Below are positions 1 to 8,009 of a DNA stretch of 64,000 nucleotides, one piece after another. Positions within the stretch are counted from its first letter, which is position 1. The number at the start of each line of letters is the position of its first letter. This DNA comes from Massilia sp. Root133 (GTDB lineage Bacteria; Pseudomonadota; Gammaproteobacteria; Burkholderiales; Burkholderiaceae_D): the NCBI RefSeq assembly GCF_001426525.1, contig NZ_LMEW01000032.1, forward strand, positions 249,370-313,369, given 5' to 3'. The notes beneath the pieces were generated by a model. The model did not search any database. It was not told where the DNA came from and worked only from the letters and a program-made list of their open reading frames with translations. A program made the position numbers and the translations under genes.

Positions 1-629
1 GTCAGGATGGCGGCGAAGTCCGTCGCCTTGTCGTTCGTGAATTCACGCGCGACCGGCTTCACGCCCTGCTGGCGCAGGCTGTTCGTGAATTCCGTGACGA
101 GGCCCTGGCCGTAGGCGGTACGGTCGTCGATGACGGCGATGCGCTTCGCGCCCATCGTCGTGACGGCGTAGCGGCCCAGCGCGCGGCCCAGCTGGATGTC
201 GTTCGCGACGACACGGAACGCCGTGTTGTAGCCCAGCTGCGTGTACTTCGGATTCGTGGCCGACGGCGAGATCTGCGGGATGCCCGCGTCGTTGTAGATC
301 TTCGCGGCCGGGATCGTCGTGCCGGACGTCTCGTGGCCGATCACGGCGTTCACTTTCGCATCCGCCAGCTTCTGTGCCGCGGTGGTCGCCGCCTTCGGGT
401 CGCCCGCATCGTCCTCCGGCACGAGCACCCATTTCACCTTCTTGCCGCCGATCGTGGCGCCGCGCGCGTTCAGCGCGTCGATCGCCATGCGCACGCCGTT
501 TTCGCTGTCCTTGCCGAAATGGGCCACCGGTCCCGTCATCGACGCCACATGGCCGATCTTCACGGTCTCCTGGGCCGTGGCGACACCCGCCGCGGACAGT
601 GCCAACACCAACAACGCTTGCTTCTTCAT
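1..629 (-). CDS. Branched-chain amino acid ABC transporter substrate-binding protein (LivK-like), C-terminus beyond the window
   Basis: Periplasmic ligand-binding protein of the Leu/Ile/Val-binding family, which hands amino acids or related ligands to an ABC importer. About 209 residues are visible. They begin with a signal peptide (MKKQALLVLALSAAGVATAQ), followed by the family opening VKIGHVASMTGP, then VIGHETSGTTIPAAKIY and RIAVIDDRTAYGQG, typical of the type I periplasmic binding fold. The ATG at 629-627 was chosen because a GAGGATGG ribosome-binding site sits just upstream and the signal peptide begins there. The C-terminal half lies outside the window, so completeness cannot be judged. 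The true ligand is unknown, because this family also binds amides and aromatic acids. Confidence 0.9.
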   Translation of the reverse strand, partial: MKKQALLVLALSAAGVATAQETVKIGHVASMTGPVAHFGKDSENGVRMAIDALNARGATIGGKKVKWVLVPEDDAGDPKAATTAAQKLADAKVNAVIGHETSGTTIPAAKIYNDAGIPQISPSATNPKYTQLGYNTAFRVVANDIQLGRALGRYAVTTMGAKRIAVIDDRTAYGQGLVTEFTNSLRQQGVKPVAREFTNDKATDFAAIL

Positions 630-760
630 TCCATCCTCATCTAAAACTGCGATTCTTTATACCAATACGCTAGGGTAGCGCGGATGAGCCGATTTCACAA
701 GTCTTGCAAAGGAACCCAGAATTTCAGGCACAATGGGATTTTGGTTTTCCGAAGTCCACG

Positions 761-1591
761 ATGACAGCCGACTCTCCGTCACCGCTTCCCTCACTGGGCG
801 CCGCCACCCTGCTGCGCGCCCTGTTCAAACGCCCGCGCCGCCTGAACGGCGTGCGCACCCCGCGCACCGCATACGTGCTCGACAGCATCGATTCGAACCA
901 GCTGCGGCGCTACCGCCAGGCCCTCGGCTTCCGCGACGACGGCATCCCCGTCACCTATTACTACCTGCTGGCCCAGCGCGCCCACGTGGCGACGATGCTG
1001 GACGACGCGTTCCCGTTCCGCCTGCCCGGCACCGTGCACACGGAAAACGCCCTCCGGGCGCTGTCCGAGCCACTACGCGACATGCCGCTCGTGCTGTCGA
1101 CGACCGTCAACATCCGGCCGCCGGCCGAGAACGGCGCCGTGTATGCAGAGCTGGACACCGTCGCGCGCCAGCAGGGCACCGACATTTTTACGTGCCGCAG
1201 CACCTACCTCGTCGTGCGCGGCCAGGCCGGCAGGAAACGCCGCCAGGAAGCGCGCGACCTGCCCGTGCTGACGGGATGGCGCCTGCCCCGCAATACCGGC
1301 CGCGCCTACGCCCGCATCTCGGGCGACTGGAACCCGATCCACCTGTGGACGTGGAGCGCGCGCCTGATGGGCATGAAGCGCCCGATCGTCCATGGCATGC
1401 ACACGCTGGCGCGCGCGTGCGCCGAGCTGGAACAGGCGTGCGGCCGGCGCATCCTCGCGCTGGAAGGCCGCTTCCGGGCGCCGGCCGCGCTCGGCAGCGA
1501 ACTGGTGCTCGGCGCCGACCTCGCGGCCGGCAGCTTCGCCGTCGGGGGCGGCGGGCGCATCGTGGCGGAAGGAAGTTTCCGGACCATTTGA
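761..1591 (+). CDS. MaoC-like acyl dehydratase (hot-dog fold)
   Basis: A 276-residue protein ending in a MaoC-type hydratase domain. The motif YARISGDWNPIHLW (protein about 190-203) carries the Asp and His expected of the R-hydratase active site, and RPIVHGMHTLA follows at the usual distance. The family hydrates enoyl-thioesters or dehydrates 3-hydroxyacyl-thioesters in fatty acid, polyhydroxyalkanoate or polyketide metabolism. The N-terminal half (LGAATLLRALFK, then a degenerate second hot-dog) fits two-domain MaoC-like proteins. The ATG at 761 is preferred over an upstream TTG at 704 because the upstream residues look non-coding, but there is no strong ribosome-binding site. It stands alone, divergent from the LivK-like gene. 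Its stop codon overlaps an FNR-type box that belongs to the next operon. The substrate is unknown. Confidence 0.78.
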   Translation: MTADSPSPLPSLGAATLLRALFKRPRRLNGVRTPRTAYVLDSIDSNQLRRYRQALGFRDDGIPVTYYYLLAQRAHVATMLDDAFPFRLPGTVHTENALRALSEPLRDMPLVLSTTVNIRPPAENGAVYAELDTVARQQGTDIFTCRSTYLVVRGQAGRKRRQEARDLPVLTGWRLPRNTGRAYARISGDWNPIHLWTWSARLMGMKRPIVHGMHTLARACAELEQACGRRILALEGRFRAPAALGSELVLGADLAAGSFAVGGGGRIVAEGSFRTI

Positions 1592-1601
1592 TATAGATCA
1601 A
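1588..1601 (+). promoter_or_regulatory. Perfect FNR/Anr-type box
   Basis: TTGATATAGATCAA matches the FNR/Anr/Crp-superfamily consensus TTGAT-N4-ATCAA at all ten fixed positions. It lies 62 bases before the first universal stress gene and overlaps the stop codon of the MaoC-like gene. Universal stress genes under Anr/FNR control are well known in pseudomonads and other proteobacteria. Oxygen-limited induction of the two usp genes is therefore a reasonable inference. I did not find a convincing -10 hexamer at the exact class II spacing. Confidence 0.72.
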
Positions 1602-1663
1602 AGAAACTGCTTGATAGATTCGCCATCCTGAGATCGTCCCCACCGGACTCTCAGGAGGCAATC

Positions 1664-2122
1664 ATGTATGACCGTATCCTCGTCCCCACGGACGGTTCCG
1701 ACGTCTCCGCCGCCGCCGAGCAGGCCGCCATCGCCTTCGCGCGCGCCCATGGCAGCGAAGTCGTCGTGCTCGCCGTCGGCCAGCCGCAACCGCCCATCGC
1801 GTCGGCGGAAGCCGCGATGGCCATCGACCCCGGCCTCGACGACGCCGTCCTGCTGGCCGCCGCCAGGGAACACGCGCGCAAGGTCGCCAATGCCGCCGAG
1901 GCGGCCGGCGTAAAATGCACCTCGCTGGCCGTGCTCGACTACTCGCCGGCCGACGCCATCCTTGCGACGGCCGACAGCCACGCCTGCGACCTGATCTTCA
2001 TGGGCTCGCACGGCCGGCGCGGGCTGTCGCGGCTGCTGGCCGGCAGCGTGACGCAGAAAGTGCTGGCCGACGCCCACGTGCCCGTGATGGTCATGCGACC
2101 CCGCGCTTCCGGGAGGAAGTAA
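1664..2122 (+). CDS. Universal stress protein UspA family (first of a pair)
   Basis: A 152-residue single-domain cytoplasmic universal stress protein. It opens with MYDRILVPTDGSDVS and ends with the ATP-binding signature GSHGRRGLSRLLAGSVTQ (G-2x-G-9x-G-S/T), so it probably binds ATP. The start is fixed by CAGGAGG about 6 bases upstream. The second usp gene begins 2 bases after the stop, so the two are almost certainly co-transcribed. A perfect FNR-type box upstream suggests induction under oxygen limitation. These proteins support survival under energy or redox stress, but no specific client can be read from the sequence. Confidence 0.94.
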   Translation: MYDRILVPTDGSDVSAAAEQAAIAFARAHGSEVVVLAVGQPQPPIASAEAAMAIDPGLDDAVLLAAAREHARKVANAAEAAGVKCTSLAVLDYSPADAILATADSHACDLIFMGSHGRRGLSRLLAGSVTQKVLADAHVPVMVMRPRASGRK

Positions 2123-2124
2123 CC

Positions 2125-2559
2125 GTGTACAAGCGCATCCTCGTCCCCGTCGACGGCACCGAACGGGGCGCCGCCGCCCTCGGGTCCGCGCTGGGACTGG
2201 CTAAACTGGGCGGCGGCACGATCGTCGGCGTGCACGTGGCGGGCGAGTCGCCGCTGCTCGCGACGGGCGACATCGGCGGCCCGTTCTACGACGCCTGGCG
2301 CGCCGAGGCCGACCGCCAGGGCCGCGACGCGCTCGACTATGTCGTGCGGCGCGCCACCGAGGCCGGCGTGCCGTGCGAGACGGTGCTGGCGCCGCCCGGC
2401 CCGCCGTGGGAAGGCATCATCGCGACGGTGCGCGCACGCGGCTGCGACGTGATCGTGATGGCCTCGCACGGCCGCCACGGCATGGCCGCGCGGCTGCTGG
2501 GCAGCGAGACGCAGCGGGTGCTGATCCACTGCGATATCCCGGTACTGGTGGTGCGCTAG
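2125..2559 (+). CDS. Universal stress protein UspA family (second of a pair)
   Basis: A 144-residue UspA-domain protein starting MYKRILVPVDGTE from a GTG codon. That start is chosen because GGGAGGAAG lies 6-14 bases upstream, at the end of the preceding gene. The nucleotide-binding loop ASHGRHGMAARLLGSETQ (about 115-132) is intact. The middle differs from the first copy, with an FYDAWRAEADRQGRDAL segment, so this is an old paralogue rather than a recent duplicate. The last four bases overlap the 3' end of the convergent glycosidase-like gene. The expected role is stress survival together with its neighbour. Confidence 0.93.
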   Translation: MYKRILVPVDGTERGAAALGSALGLAKLGGGTIVGVHVAGESPLLATGDIGGPFYDAWRAEADRQGRDALDYVVRRATEAGVPCETVLAPPGPPWEGIIATVRARGCDVIVMASHGRHGMAARLLGSETQRVLIHCDIPVLVVR

Positions 2560-3494
2560 TCGATCCCGAGCCAGCGCCGGTACGCGCCGTAATGGTGGAT
2601 CGCGAAGCCGCCGAAGGACGGCGCGGCGCCCACGGCGCGCGCCGTTTCCGCCAATTCGCGCTCCATGTCCCCTTCCCGCAGGTGGTGGAACGACACCTTG
2701 CGGATGGCGTTCGGCATCGTCTCCACGCCGATGACGACGGGCTTGCCGGTCTTCGCGCCGTAATCGAGTTCGTCGCGCGCATGGCTGACGATGCCGTCGG
2801 CGCCCGCCGCATGGTCGCGGTAATCCATCAGCGCGACGGTGTCGTACAGGTCCTGAACGTGCTCGTTCATCGGCTTGCGCTTGCCCTTCCACTCGATCGA
2901 CATGCCGTCGTACCAGAACGGGATCGCGGGGCCCATCGGCAGGTTCGGCGCCACCGCATTCTTCTGGCGCATCAGCGCGTCCGACATGTCGAGGAAATCG
3001 CCCAGCAATTCCATCTTGCGGGTGCTCCACGCATCGAGGATGTGCGGCTCGATGTCGAGGCTGATGCCGTCGAAACGCTCGTCGGGCGCGGCGGCCGCGT
3101 TGTAGTCCAGTACCCGCTGCAGCATCGCCTGCGCGGCCCGGCGGTGCTCGGGCAGCAGGTAGCGTTCCGTGTGCAGATAGCCTGACCCCAGCAGCGCCTG
3201 CACCTTCAGCCCGGCCGCGTGCATGCGCCGGATGAGCGTCCGGTAGCGCGCCGGCTGCGCGGCGATCAGGTTGCGCCCTTCGTACGCGTCGGCGTACACG
3301 TAGGCCGTGGCGATCGCCTTGTCCTTCAGGAACGCGATGGCGGTGCGCGCGGCCGCGTCGTCTTCCAGCATGGCGTACGACTCGCCTTCCCAGATCCAGA
3401 TCGCGCGCGGACCGGCCCTCGTATCGCCCGCATGCGCGAGCGGCAGCGTCGATAGCGCCAGCAGCAGCGCGGCGGTCCACCGGCGCGCCGTCAC
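2556..3494 (-). CDS. Exported TIM-barrel glycosidase-like protein
   Basis: A 312-residue protein with a signal peptide (MTARRWTAALLLALSTLPLAHA) and then what reads as a beta/alpha barrel. Successive strand-like segments are AIWIWEG, ATAYVYADAY, VQALLGSGYLH, FDGISLDIEPH (about 150-160), VALMDYRD, PVVIGVET and FGGFAIHHY. The DGISLDIEP segment resembles the acidic DxxxDxE strand of GH18-like glycosidases, and ALMDYRD resembles their downstream Tyr/Asp strand. Activity on a glycan is inferred, not shown. The GTG start overlaps the stop of the upstream transferase gene by four bases, so translation is probably coupled. The context is a three-gene operon with a YaiO-like barrel and an LTA-synthase-like enzyme, suggesting trimming of an envelope or secreted glycan. 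No firm family name is claimed. Confidence 0.7.
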   Translation of the reverse strand: MTARRWTAALLLALSTLPLAHAGDTRAGPRAIWIWEGESYAMLEDDAAARTAIAFLKDKAIATAYVYADAYEGRNLIAAQPARYRTLIRRMHAAGLKVQALLGSGYLHTERYLLPEHRRAAQAMLQRVLDYNAAAAPDERFDGISLDIEPHILDAWSTRKMELLGDFLDMSDALMRQKNAVAPNLPMGPAIPFWYDGMSIEWKGKRKPMNEHVQDLYDTVALMDYRDHAAGADGIVSHARDELDYGAKTGKPVVIGVETMPNAIRKVSFHHLREGDMERELAETARAVGAAPSFGGFAIHHYGAYRRWLGID

Positions 3495-5866
3495 AGCGGC
3501 ATCTCCACGTGGTACTGCCCGATCCCGATCGAGCGCCCCGTTTCCGGGTGCGACGGGATCATCGAGACAAAATACTTGCCGTGCGGGAGACGGCCCAGCT
3601 TCGCCCTCAGCGCGACCTTCACGGACGCGCCGGGTGCCAGGGTCTGGATCTCGCCGGCCGTCTCGCCCAGTTCCAGGCCGCCCGCGTCGCTGATGACGAG
3701 CAGCGGCACGAACGCGCCCGACGTCGTCGTGCCCTGGTTGACGATGGTCGCCTCGATGCTGCCGCCCGCGCCGCGGCGCAGGTCGTTCACGGCGACCTGG
3801 TCCGCTTCCGCCGCGAGGTCCACGCTGCGCAGCTTGCGGCCGTCCTCGTGCCAGGACGCCAGCGCGGCCGGCGCGGGTTCGAGCGCGGCGGCGCTGCCGG
3901 CCTGGCGGTTCGCGACGAAGAAGGCGTCGAACTGGGCGCGGGCCCGCGCGAGCGCCTCTTCGTCGGCCGCGCGGTCCAGGCGCATGCCGTCGGCCAGCGC
4001 GAATAGCCGCCCCTGCGCCAGGTACACGGCACCGGACACGAAGTCGGACAGCTCCGTCTTCGTCTGCTTCAGCGGGATCACGTGCAGGTTGCGGAACGCC
4101 GGTTCGGTATCGAGACCGGTACCCAGCCACGTCACCTGCGCCGGCGTGCGCAGGCCGTAGCCGTGACCGAGGAAGGCGAGCAGCGACGGCGCGATGTCGA
4201 ATTGCGACGACACGGCCTTGATGGCGCGCGGCGCCTTCAGCAGCGGCGAGAACACGATCAGCGGCACGTGGTAGCGCTCGATGCGCGTGTCCATCGGCAG
4301 CTCGGGCAGCCGGTGGTCGCCCGTCACGATGAAGATCGTGTTGTCGTAGCCGGGCAGCTGCGCCGCCTGCTCGAAGTACAGGCGCAGCGCGTCGTCCGCG
4401 AACAGGATGCTGGCGAAGACCTCGCGCTGGCCCGTGTACGCGGGGTTCGCCCCTTCCGCGATGCCGAGCGCGGCCAGGCGCTCGCCCACCTTCTGCAGAT
4501 ACATCGGCTTGTCCGGGAACGTGAACGGATCGTGCGTGCTCGTCGTCTGGATGATGCGCACGGAAGGTTGCCGCGCGTCGTCGCGCTGGCGCGCGATGGC
4601 CGTCTCCATCAGCGCGCGGTCGTCGTAGCCCCAGTAGTTGCTGCGCTGGTAAGGCGGCTTGTAGTCGGTCTCGCTGATGAAGTCGTCGACGCCTTCGCGG
4701 CGCAGGAACAGGCCCTGGTTGTCGAACTCGAGGTTCGACCCGCTCGCGTACTCCAGGTGGTAGCCCTGGTCTTTCAGGATCGACAGGAGCGAGGCGTGGC
4801 GCGGCATCCGCTCGCCCAGCGCGGCCATGCCGTTGGCGCCGAACGGCAGCGAACCGAACACGGTCGGCAGCACCCCGAACGTGCGGCCCTGGCCCGCCAG
4901 GAAGTTTTCGAAATACAGGCTGCGGCCGGCCAGCTCGTCGAGGAACGGCGTGAAGCTGCCGAAGCGGGCGCCGGGTCCGGAAAAGCTGCGGCCGAGGCCT
5001 TCGACGATGATGAACACGATGTTCGGCGGCGCGCCCGGCTTCGTGTCGATCAGCGGCCCGAGCGTGTCCGGCGTGCGCTCCGCGTGGGCGAACGGATAGC
5101 GCGGATCCTTGCCGGTCCACGGAAGGCCCTTCGCCTGCGTGTGCGTGTCGGTGCCCTGCTCGCCGGCCACGTGGGCCACGCTGCGGTCGGTGAAATACGC
5201 CATCTTGTTGCGCAGGTAGTCGACGCTCGCCTCCGTGTCGGCGGCGGCCGGCGCGAAGTGGTCGGGCAGCAGGTTGTACGCGCCGATGCTAAGCAGCGCC
5301 GCAACAAGCGCCGCACGCGCACGCGCGCGCGGCCACCACGGCCGGAAGCTCGCGACGAGGACGCCGACCAATGCGGCCAGCGCAAGTACGTACGCGACCA
5401 GCAGGCCGATGCCGGGCTGCGCGCGGCCCCCGACCGTCGTCGCGATCTCCGCGCGCGAATAGCCGAACAGGTCGGCGCCGAGCGGCACGCCGGCCGTCCA
5501 GTGGTATTGCAGCAAGCCCACCTGCGCCGCCAGCAGCGCGCTCCACAGCACGCCGAGCGCCATCACGCGCCAGCGCCGGCGCGGCAGCAATGCCAGCGGC
5601 ACGGCGCCCAGCAGGAAGACGAAGGCATAACGGGCCAGCGCCAACAGGTCATTTGCCAGCGCGGGGCCGAACAGCACGGACACCTCGATGCCGCCGGCGC
5701 CCGCGTGGATCGTCTCCGCAATACGCAGCACGAGCCAGCCGGCCAGCAGGGCCGGCAGGGTTTCCAGTCCCGTCGCCAGCGCGCCCTTCACGCGGGCGAG
5801 CAGCTTGCCGGCGAAGCGCGGCGGCGGATCGTCGTGCCGGCGGGCGGGTGGCGTCGCGCTTACCAT
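3491..5866 (-). CDS. LTA-synthase/MdoB-family sulfatase-fold membrane transferase
   Basis: A 791-residue inner-membrane protein. Hydrophobic segments at about 31-50, 76-94, 101-119, 151-172 and 183-200 form the membrane anchor. A periplasmic sulfatase-fold domain begins near 281. The metal and nucleophile positions of LtaS-type enzymes are recognisable: Glu289 in IVFIIVEGLG, Thr329 in GQGRTFGVLPTVFGSLP, and Asp517-His518 in IVTGDHRLPE, plus TTSTHDPF. Family members move phosphoglycerol or phosphoethanolamine from phospholipid onto lipid-linked glycans or periplasmic glucans. The last 100 or so residues look like an added CARDB-type beta domain (VNQGTTTSGAFVPLLV), which may bind carbohydrate. 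The ATG at 5866 overlaps the YaiO-like gene by seven bases and the glycosidase-like gene follows with a four-base overlap. The acceptor is unknown. Confidence 0.85.
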   Translation of the reverse strand: MVSATPPARRHDDPPPRFAGKLLARVKGALATGLETLPALLAGWLVLRIAETIHAGAGGIEVSVLFGPALANDLLALARYAFVFLLGAVPLALLPRRRWRVMALGVLWSALLAAQVGLLQYHWTAGVPLGADLFGYSRAEIATTVGGRAQPGIGLLVAYVLALAALVGVLVASFRPWWPRARARAALVAALLSIGAYNLLPDHFAPAAADTEASVDYLRNKMAYFTDRSVAHVAGEQGTDTHTQAKGLPWTGKDPRYPFAHAERTPDTLGPLIDTKPGAPPNIVFIIVEGLGRSFSGPGARFGSFTPFLDELAGRSLYFENFLAGQGRTFGVLPTVFGSLPFGANGMAALGERMPRHASLLSILKDQGYHLEYASGSNLEFDNQGLFLRREGVDDFISETDYKPPYQRSNYWGYDDRALMETAIARQRDDARQPSVRIIQTTSTHDPFTFPDKPMYLQKVGERLAALGIAEGANPAYTGQREVFASILFADDALRLYFEQAAQLPGYDNTIFIVTGDHRLPELPMDTRIERYHVPLIVFSPLLKAPRAIKAVSSQFDIAPSLLAFLGHGYGLRTPAQVTWLGTGLDTEPAFRNLHVIPLKQTKTELSDFVSGAVYLAQGRLFALADGMRLDRAADEEALARARAQFDAFFVANRQAGSAAALEPAPAALASWHEDGRKLRSVDLAAEADQVAVNDLRRGAGGSIEATIVNQGTTTSGAFVPLLVISDAGGLELGETAGEIQTLAPGASVKVALRAKLGRLPHGKYFVSMIPSHPETGRSIGIGQYHVEMPL

Positions 5867-7104
5867 CGGCGATACAGGGAGAACGTGACGCCGCGCTGGT
5901 TGTCGGCGCCGCGCGCGCGCGAGAAGGAAGCGCCCACGCGCGTGCCCCACTGCGGCGTCCAGTAGCGCACCCAGGTCGCGCTGCCACCGCCGGAGCGGCT
6001 CTGGCCGCCCACGAGGCTCAGGGGATCGTCGCTGCGGCCGCTGTTGACGGTCGCCTCGGCATATGTGTCGGCATCGCCCGCGTAATACCAGCGCGCCAGC
6101 AGGCGTTCGCCGGTACCGTGCGAGCCCGCCGACACGATGTTCTGGTGGCGCAGCTGGACGTACCAGTCGCCCGTGTATTTGGCGATGCTGACGCCGTAGA
6201 TGTTCACGCGCGCCGCGAAACCGAGCACGTCGTCGCTGACCGACGCCTCCCAGCCTTTGCCGAGCGACTGATACAGCTCCGCGCGTCCCGAGTTCGCGGG
6301 GAACAGGCGCGCCGCGGCGCCGCGCTGGTAGCGCAGGTTGGCATACGCGCCGGACCACAGGTTCGCATAGCCGTCCAGCGCCCACGCGTAGTCGTGCAGG
6401 CCGAAGCGGTGCGCGCGCAGCGTCTCGACACCGAGCGAGCCGGCTTTCGTGTAATGGCGGATGCCGGCCACCTGGTCGTTCCAGCGCGGGCCCGTGCCGA
6501 CGTCGGTCCAGCTCGACGACAGGCTCGCCGCCCACGTATAGCCGGCCGCGATCGTGGCGTCGGGATTGCCGGCGCGCGGCTGCAGCGCGGCCGCCAGCGC
6601 GTCGAACACAGCGCCGCCGCCGCCCAGCGCTTTGGCCTTGTCGAGGTCCATGCGGGCCTCGGCATTGCGACCCAGCGCGCGCAGGACGCGGCCGCGCGCG
6701 ACGTACGCGGCCGCATCCTGCGGCTGCAATGCGATCAGGCGGGTGTACGCATCGACCGCCTGCTCTGGCTGGTCGCTCCAGGCATAGGTGTTGCCGAGCG
6801 CGGACCAAACGTCCGCATACGTCGGCGACGCCGTGGCGGCGGCGCGCAGGTCGCGCTCGGCCTCCTGCCACCGTCCGAGGCGGGCATACACGATGCCGCG
6901 GCCGAGCAGCACGTCGACGTTGCCCGGCGAGCGCGCGAGCAGCGCGTCGTAGGCGGCCAGCGCCAGCTCGGGCTGGCCATCGTTGGCGAGGGCGCGCGCC
7001 CGGGCGTAGGCGTCATCGAAGGTGGGGGTCGCGGCCGGCCGGGCGGGGGCGGAAACGGATGAAGGCGATGGAAGCGATGGAGGCAGCTGGGAGGCGACGG
7101 GCAT
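5860..7104 (-). CDS. YaiO-family outer-membrane beta-barrel protein with N-terminal TPRs
   Basis: A 414-residue protein. Residues 25-170 form about four TPR units (LALAAYDALLARSPGNVDVL, RWQEAERDLRAA, PEQAVDAYTRLIALQPQDA). The second half is a repeating aromatic beta-barrel with a terminal Trp (FSLYRRW), as in YaiO-type outer-membrane proteins. In exopolysaccharide systems, TPR-plus-barrel proteins act as export channels or scaffolds. It is the first gene of the operon with the LTA-synthase-like and glycosidase-like genes. Oddly, no normal signal peptide is visible: the ATG at 7104 gives a Pro/Ser-rich start, a TTG at 7125 adds only PLFLAQ, and an in-frame stop lies just upstream. The true start or an N-terminal frameshift remains open. 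Confidence 0.75.
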   Translation of the reverse strand: MPVASQLPPSLPSPSSVSAPARPAATPTFDDAYARARALANDGQPELALAAYDALLARSPGNVDVLLGRGIVYARLGRWQEAERDLRAAATASPTYADVWSALGNTYAWSDQPEQAVDAYTRLIALQPQDAAAYVARGRVLRALGRNAEARMDLDKAKALGGGGAVFDALAAALQPRAGNPDATIAAGYTWAASLSSSWTDVGTGPRWNDQVAGIRHYTKAGSLGVETLRAHRFGLHDYAWALDGYANLWSGAYANLRYQRGAAARLFPANSGRAELYQSLGKGWEASVSDDVLGFAARVNIYGVSIAKYTGDWYVQLRHQNIVSAGSHGTGERLLARWYYAGDADTYAEATVNSGRSDDPLSLVGGQSRSGGGSATWVRYWTPQWGTRVGASFSRARGADNQRGVTFSLYRRW

Positions 7105-7251
7105 CTGGGCAAGAAAAAGTGGCAAAAGTGAGCAGCAATGTTAAATGCTGCCGTGCTACAACTTTGCCGTCTCCAGAGGGGAGCGTCAAGGAGAGCACGC
7201 CCGACGCTTCCCGGATGTCGCACAAAACACGCAAATCGCTTGCTACCCTGA

Positions 7252-7836
7252 TCAGGCCGCCGAGCCGCCCAGCCGGCGCAGGTGGTCGCGCCAGATGTCG
7301 ATGCGCTCGGCCGACAGGGAATGGGCGCGCCCGACCAGCGTCGCGCGCACGGGCCGGATACCGGCCCGGCCGAGGATTTGCCGGCGCATCATCTTGATGC
7401 CGTAGCCGCCGTAGCCCCACCGGTAGACGGCCGCCGGCATGCCCATGCTGACGACGAGCCGCGCGCTGCGTCCGCCCAGCAGGCCGGCGCCGAACGGCCG
7501 GTGCGGGTCGTCCATGAAGACGCCGGGCCGCGTGACGTGCTCCAGGAAGCCGCGCATCAGCGCGGGCATGTCGCCCATCCACAGCGGGTACACGAACACG
7601 AGGTGGTCCGCGTGCTGGATCGCCTCCTGCACGGCCGCCAGTTGCGGCGGCGCCGAGCCGTGCCACCACTCGGACGGGCTGGTCAGCAGGGGGAAGTTCA
7701 TCCGCGCCGGCTCGACGACCTCGACTTCATGCCCCGCATCGCGCGCGCCGTCCACGTACGCCTCGGCCAGCGCATGGCACAGGTGCGGGCGGTGGCAATC
7801 GGGATGGCCCTGGATCAATAGAATGCGTGCCCCCAT
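7252..7836 (-). CDS. NAD(P)H dehydrogenase (quinone)-like flavodoxin-fold protein
   Basis: A 194-residue cytoplasmic protein of the NQO/KefF (Flavodoxin_2) family. It begins MGARILLIQGHPD and continues with VFVYPLWMGDMPALMRGFLEHV (split here as VFVYPLWMGDMPA and LMRGFLEHV), the FMN/FAD-binding and dimer-contact region. The family uses NAD(P)H to reduce quinones by two electrons or regulates K+ efflux. The downstream stretch MGMPAAVYRWGYGGYGI is typical of the short NQO-like subfamily. ATG 7836 was preferred over upstream in-frame codons because the family's first strand begins there. It is divergent from the hemerythrin-like gene. No partner potassium channel gene is present, so a detoxifying quinone reductase is the more likely role. 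Confidence 0.82.
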   Translation of the reverse strand: MGARILLIQGHPDCHRPHLCHALAEAYVDGARDAGHEVEVVEPARMNFPLLTSPSEWWHGSAPPQLAAVQEAIQHADHLVFVYPLWMGDMPALMRGFLEHVTRPGVFMDDPHRPFGAGLLGGRSARLVVSMGMPAAVYRWGYGGYGIKMMRRQILGRAGIRPVRATLVGRAHSLSAERIDIWRDHLRRLGGSAA

Positions 7837-7934
7837 CAGCAACCGCCATGCTCTCGTTCGACTTGTACAGCGCTCATTTTTCGCCTTCGATCTGTATTCC
7901 CTCAATCAGGCTAACCGAACACAACATTGCTACG

Positions 7935-7948
7935 TTGCGAGATATCAA
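7935..7948 (+). promoter_or_regulatory. Degenerate FNR-type box before the hemerythrin-like gene
   Basis: TTGCGAGATATCAA matches TTGAT-N4-ATCAA in eight of ten fixed positions, with a perfect right half-site. It lies in the AT-rich divergent region between the quinone reductase-like gene (start 7836) and the hemerythrin-like gene (start 8010). A TGCTAT hexamer follows at 7967-7972. Control by FNR/Anr or an NO-sensing relative would suit a hemerythrin, but with two mismatches this is only a candidate. Confidence 0.3.
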
Positions 7949-8009
7949 TCCACAGGGATTTTTTCGTGCTATCGGAAGTCTAAGAAAATTCTTACTCCAA
8001 GGAGCGGAG

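Noticed and set aside
3491..6871. Single 1,126-residue fusion of the YaiO region and the sulfatase-fold protein
   Set aside because: The upstream part of that frame is out of frame with the YaiO-like coding sequence and has no domain; the real start is ATG 5866.
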